Source: Thermoplasmata archaeon
GTDB taxonomy: Archaea; Thermoplasmatota; Thermoplasmata; Thermoplasmatales; Thermoplasmataceae
Length of the DNA: 6,636 bases
Direction of reading: 5' to 3'
Assembly (NCBI GenBank): GCA_021850745.1
Contig: JAJZKX010000106.1
Coordinates: 1-6,636 of the forward strand
The position numbers were made by a program, and so were the translations under genes. Shown here in pieces: positions 5,529 to 6,636 of the stretch (position 1 is its first letter; each line of letters starts with the position of its first letter). A model generated the notes under the pieces. That model was given only the letters and a program-made list of their open reading frames with translations, made no database searches and was not told the origin of the DNA.

Positions 5529-5729
5529 TCAATTCCTGAAATGTCTTGAGACCATCAAAACAAGGAGGCCAAGACCTATCAGAAGTAATATAAGCCCTGA
5601 TTCAAGCGGAAGAACCTCATGTTTGAGCGTTGAAGCCAAATAGCTGAACACGTCTCCGATCAGATAACCACCTATTACAATCAGGACAATGCTAGCGAGT
5701 ATCATAATATAACGCATTCTTTTTTCCAT
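5529..5729 (-). CDS. small membrane protein with two helices, 66 residues
   Basis: The product has a short basic N-terminus (MEKRMR), a first membrane helix at about residues 7-30 and a second at about 44-60 (GLILLLIGLGLLVLMVS), then a basic tail SRHFRN. Positive charges at both ends place the two termini in the cytoplasm by the positive-inside rule, with a short outside loop containing KHEVLPLES. GGGAG lies 3-7 bases before ATG 5729 as a possible ribosome site, and ATATATG about 31 bases upstream is a TATA candidate. It is on the same strand as the ybjQ operon but about 100 bases ahead of it, with a separate promoter for ybjQ between. No family recognised; such two-helix proteins are common and hard to assign. 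Confidence 0.68.
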   Translation of the reverse strand: MEKRMRYIMILASIVLIVIGGYLIGDVFSYLASTLKHEVLPLESGLILLLIGLGLLVLMVSRHFRN

Positions 5730-5764
5730 TTCTCCCGATCTTCATCCCGTATTTCATATATTAA

Positions 5765-6347
5765 CCCTTGTAACTTCATTTATTGGGAAAAGGTATCATT
5801 AAAAAATCAGCACTCATTCGGTAAATTGTAAAACCGGAATACTAAAATTGTGGTTTCCTAGACTCAAAATATGCAATATGGGGTTTCCGAAACAGAAGAG
5901 ACAAAATGTCTGGAACTTGCTTAAAGGACGTCAGAACTATATGAGTCTATACCACAAATAAAGTCTGTTTGATCTACAATGATATATACGGGTCTATGAA
6001 GAGCGTTATGCGAAAGTGAGCATTTACTATAAGTCCCATTGTTCGTCTAATGCCAAGAGACCGTGTATTGCTTCAATGATCCATCATTTTTAGAGATTTA
6101 TGGGTAATAGACAGAAGAACATTAAACGTTTCAATCAGTATTTAATTTAACATATACCGATTATTTTCATAACCAGGATACAATCGTTTTAGGTTCTGGT
6201 AAACTATGCAATCCTCTTAAAATTAAATGGACTAGGTGACAGAATATCAGTTTTCTGAGCTACCCAACCCTTTAAACCAAGCCGACGACAGGCTTTATCC
6301 AATAGTTAGAAGCCACACATCTATACTCTAGTTCTGCACGGGAATTT
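5765..6347. other. gene-poor stretch, no convincing gene
   Basis: I find no reading frame with gene-like length, no complete tRNA and no intact insertion-sequence end on either strand. One plus-strand frame reads for example MGFPKQKRQNVWNLLKGRQN from 5878 (27 codons, stop 5959-5961). Continued past stops at 5980, 6091, 6148, 6190, 6256 and 6307 it still gives protein-like runs, so a decayed gene is possible; other frames have similar open lengths, so chance is just as likely. Small structures: GTTTCCGAAAC (5884-5894, odd palindrome) and AAGCC/GGCTT (6279-6295, 5-bp stem, 7-base loop). The right end holds the probable promoter of the next gene (CTATACT near 6321-6327). Confidence 0.5.
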
Positions 6348-6569
6348 ATGAACAAGCAACTCAAAAGAGAGATGGAGAAGGTTGATCTGATGCCGTCAGA
6401 TATGAAGGGAGTTTCTGTTGACTTTCATGATTACCTGATGAACACAGAGAACCTTGGGGAGAGAAGAATAATGTTCCATATCATAAAGATAAGAAAACTG
6501 CAGGAAGAAGTTGGAATTATCCCATTTACTGAAAACGTGATTATGGCCGCTTTCAGATGGGTAAAGTAG
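6348..6569 (+). CDS. hypothetical protein, 73 residues
   Basis: Unrecognised. The product is soluble, with a charged N-terminal helix (NKQLKREMEKV), a Met-rich middle (LMPSDMKGVSVDFHDYLM) and a second helical stretch (RRIMFHIIKIRKLQEEVG near 39-56), ending FRWVK. No membrane segment is seen. The TATA-like CTATACT at 6321-6327 lies about 24 bases before ATG 6348, which supports a leaderless start there. It lies beyond the long gene-poor stretch, with no partner in the window. The codons resemble those of the other genes, favouring a real gene. Confidence 0.6.
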   Translation: MNKQLKREMEKVDLMPSDMKGVSVDFHDYLMNTENLGERRIMFHIIKIRKLQEEVGIIPFTENVIMAAFRWVK

Positions 6570-6636
6570 CAGGACTATGAGGCATGGACAAAGATCGGTT
6601 ATCTTATCACCATCCGGAAATTCTAACAGTATAGCC

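Noticed and set aside
5509..5643. Plus-strand frame of 44 codons (MKRKRGFQFLKCLE...)
   Set aside because: Antisense to the 66-residue two-helix membrane protein, which has better start signals; the Arg/Lys/Ser-rich product looks like a shadow.
6255..6270. tRNA-like 5' segment on the minus strand (GGGTTGGGTAGCTCAG)
   Set aside because: It resembles an acceptor strand plus D-arm start, but there is no pairing D stem, no anticodon arm and no T-loop downstream, so it is not a tRNA gene; a tRNA fragment or chance match remains possible.
6584..6634. 16-codon plus-strand frame at the right edge (MDKDRLSYHHPEILTV)
   Set aside because: Too short, without promoter or ribosome site, and no recognisable similarity.

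Overview
The window looks like a piece of an archaeal chromosome, most probably from the Thermoplasmata (Thermoplasmatales-like). The base composition appears AT-leaning. The aspartyl-tRNA synthetase is of the archaeal type. Several genes carry a TATA-like box about 25-29 bases upstream of the start codon with almost no room for a leader, which is the leaderless transcript pattern common in archaea of this group. The lineage below Archaea is inference; no rRNA or other marker gene is present.

Layout. (1) 1-563, minus: the first 187 codons of a 3-hydroxyacyl-CoA dehydrogenase-type protein that runs off the left edge. (2) 702-812, plus: a possible 36-residue micro-gene that meets the end of aspS tail to tail. 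(3) 802-2091, minus: aspS. The open frame extends upstream to 2160, but promoter position and family length favour a start at 2091. (4) 2217-2561, plus: a short NfeD-like protein (one membrane helix plus OB fold), followed by an 8-bp inverted repeat. (5) 2683-3645, plus: a complete ROK-family sugar kinase with a textbook leaderless promoter and a T-rich terminator. (6) 3664-3810, minus: a 48-residue charged coiled-coil protein. (7) 3924-4355, plus: an unrecognised soluble acidic protein. (8) 4352-5424, minus: a two-gene operon, a YbjQ/UPF0145 protein followed by a multi-pass membrane protein that resembles YhfC/PrsW-type glutamic intramembrane proteases. (9) 5529-5729, minus: a 66-residue protein with two membrane helices. 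(10) 5765-6347: about 580 bases with no convincing gene. (11) 6348-6569, plus: a 73-residue unrecognised protein. After that, 67 bases remain with nothing callable.

How they fit together. Two genes are plain housekeeping or central metabolism: aspS (translation) and the ROK kinase (hexose phosphorylation). The acyl-CoA dehydrogenase is probably fatty-acid or butyryl-type metabolism. The rest leans toward membrane and envelope functions: an NfeD-like protein, the YbjQ plus putative intramembrane protease operon, and a small two-helix protein. The strongest candidate for something little described is that operon, because a soluble pentamer-forming YbjQ-type protein is made from the same transcript as a putative membrane protease whose active-site motif departs from the usual form. 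I see no CRISPR array, tRNA, rRNA, intact insertion sequence or phage gene here.
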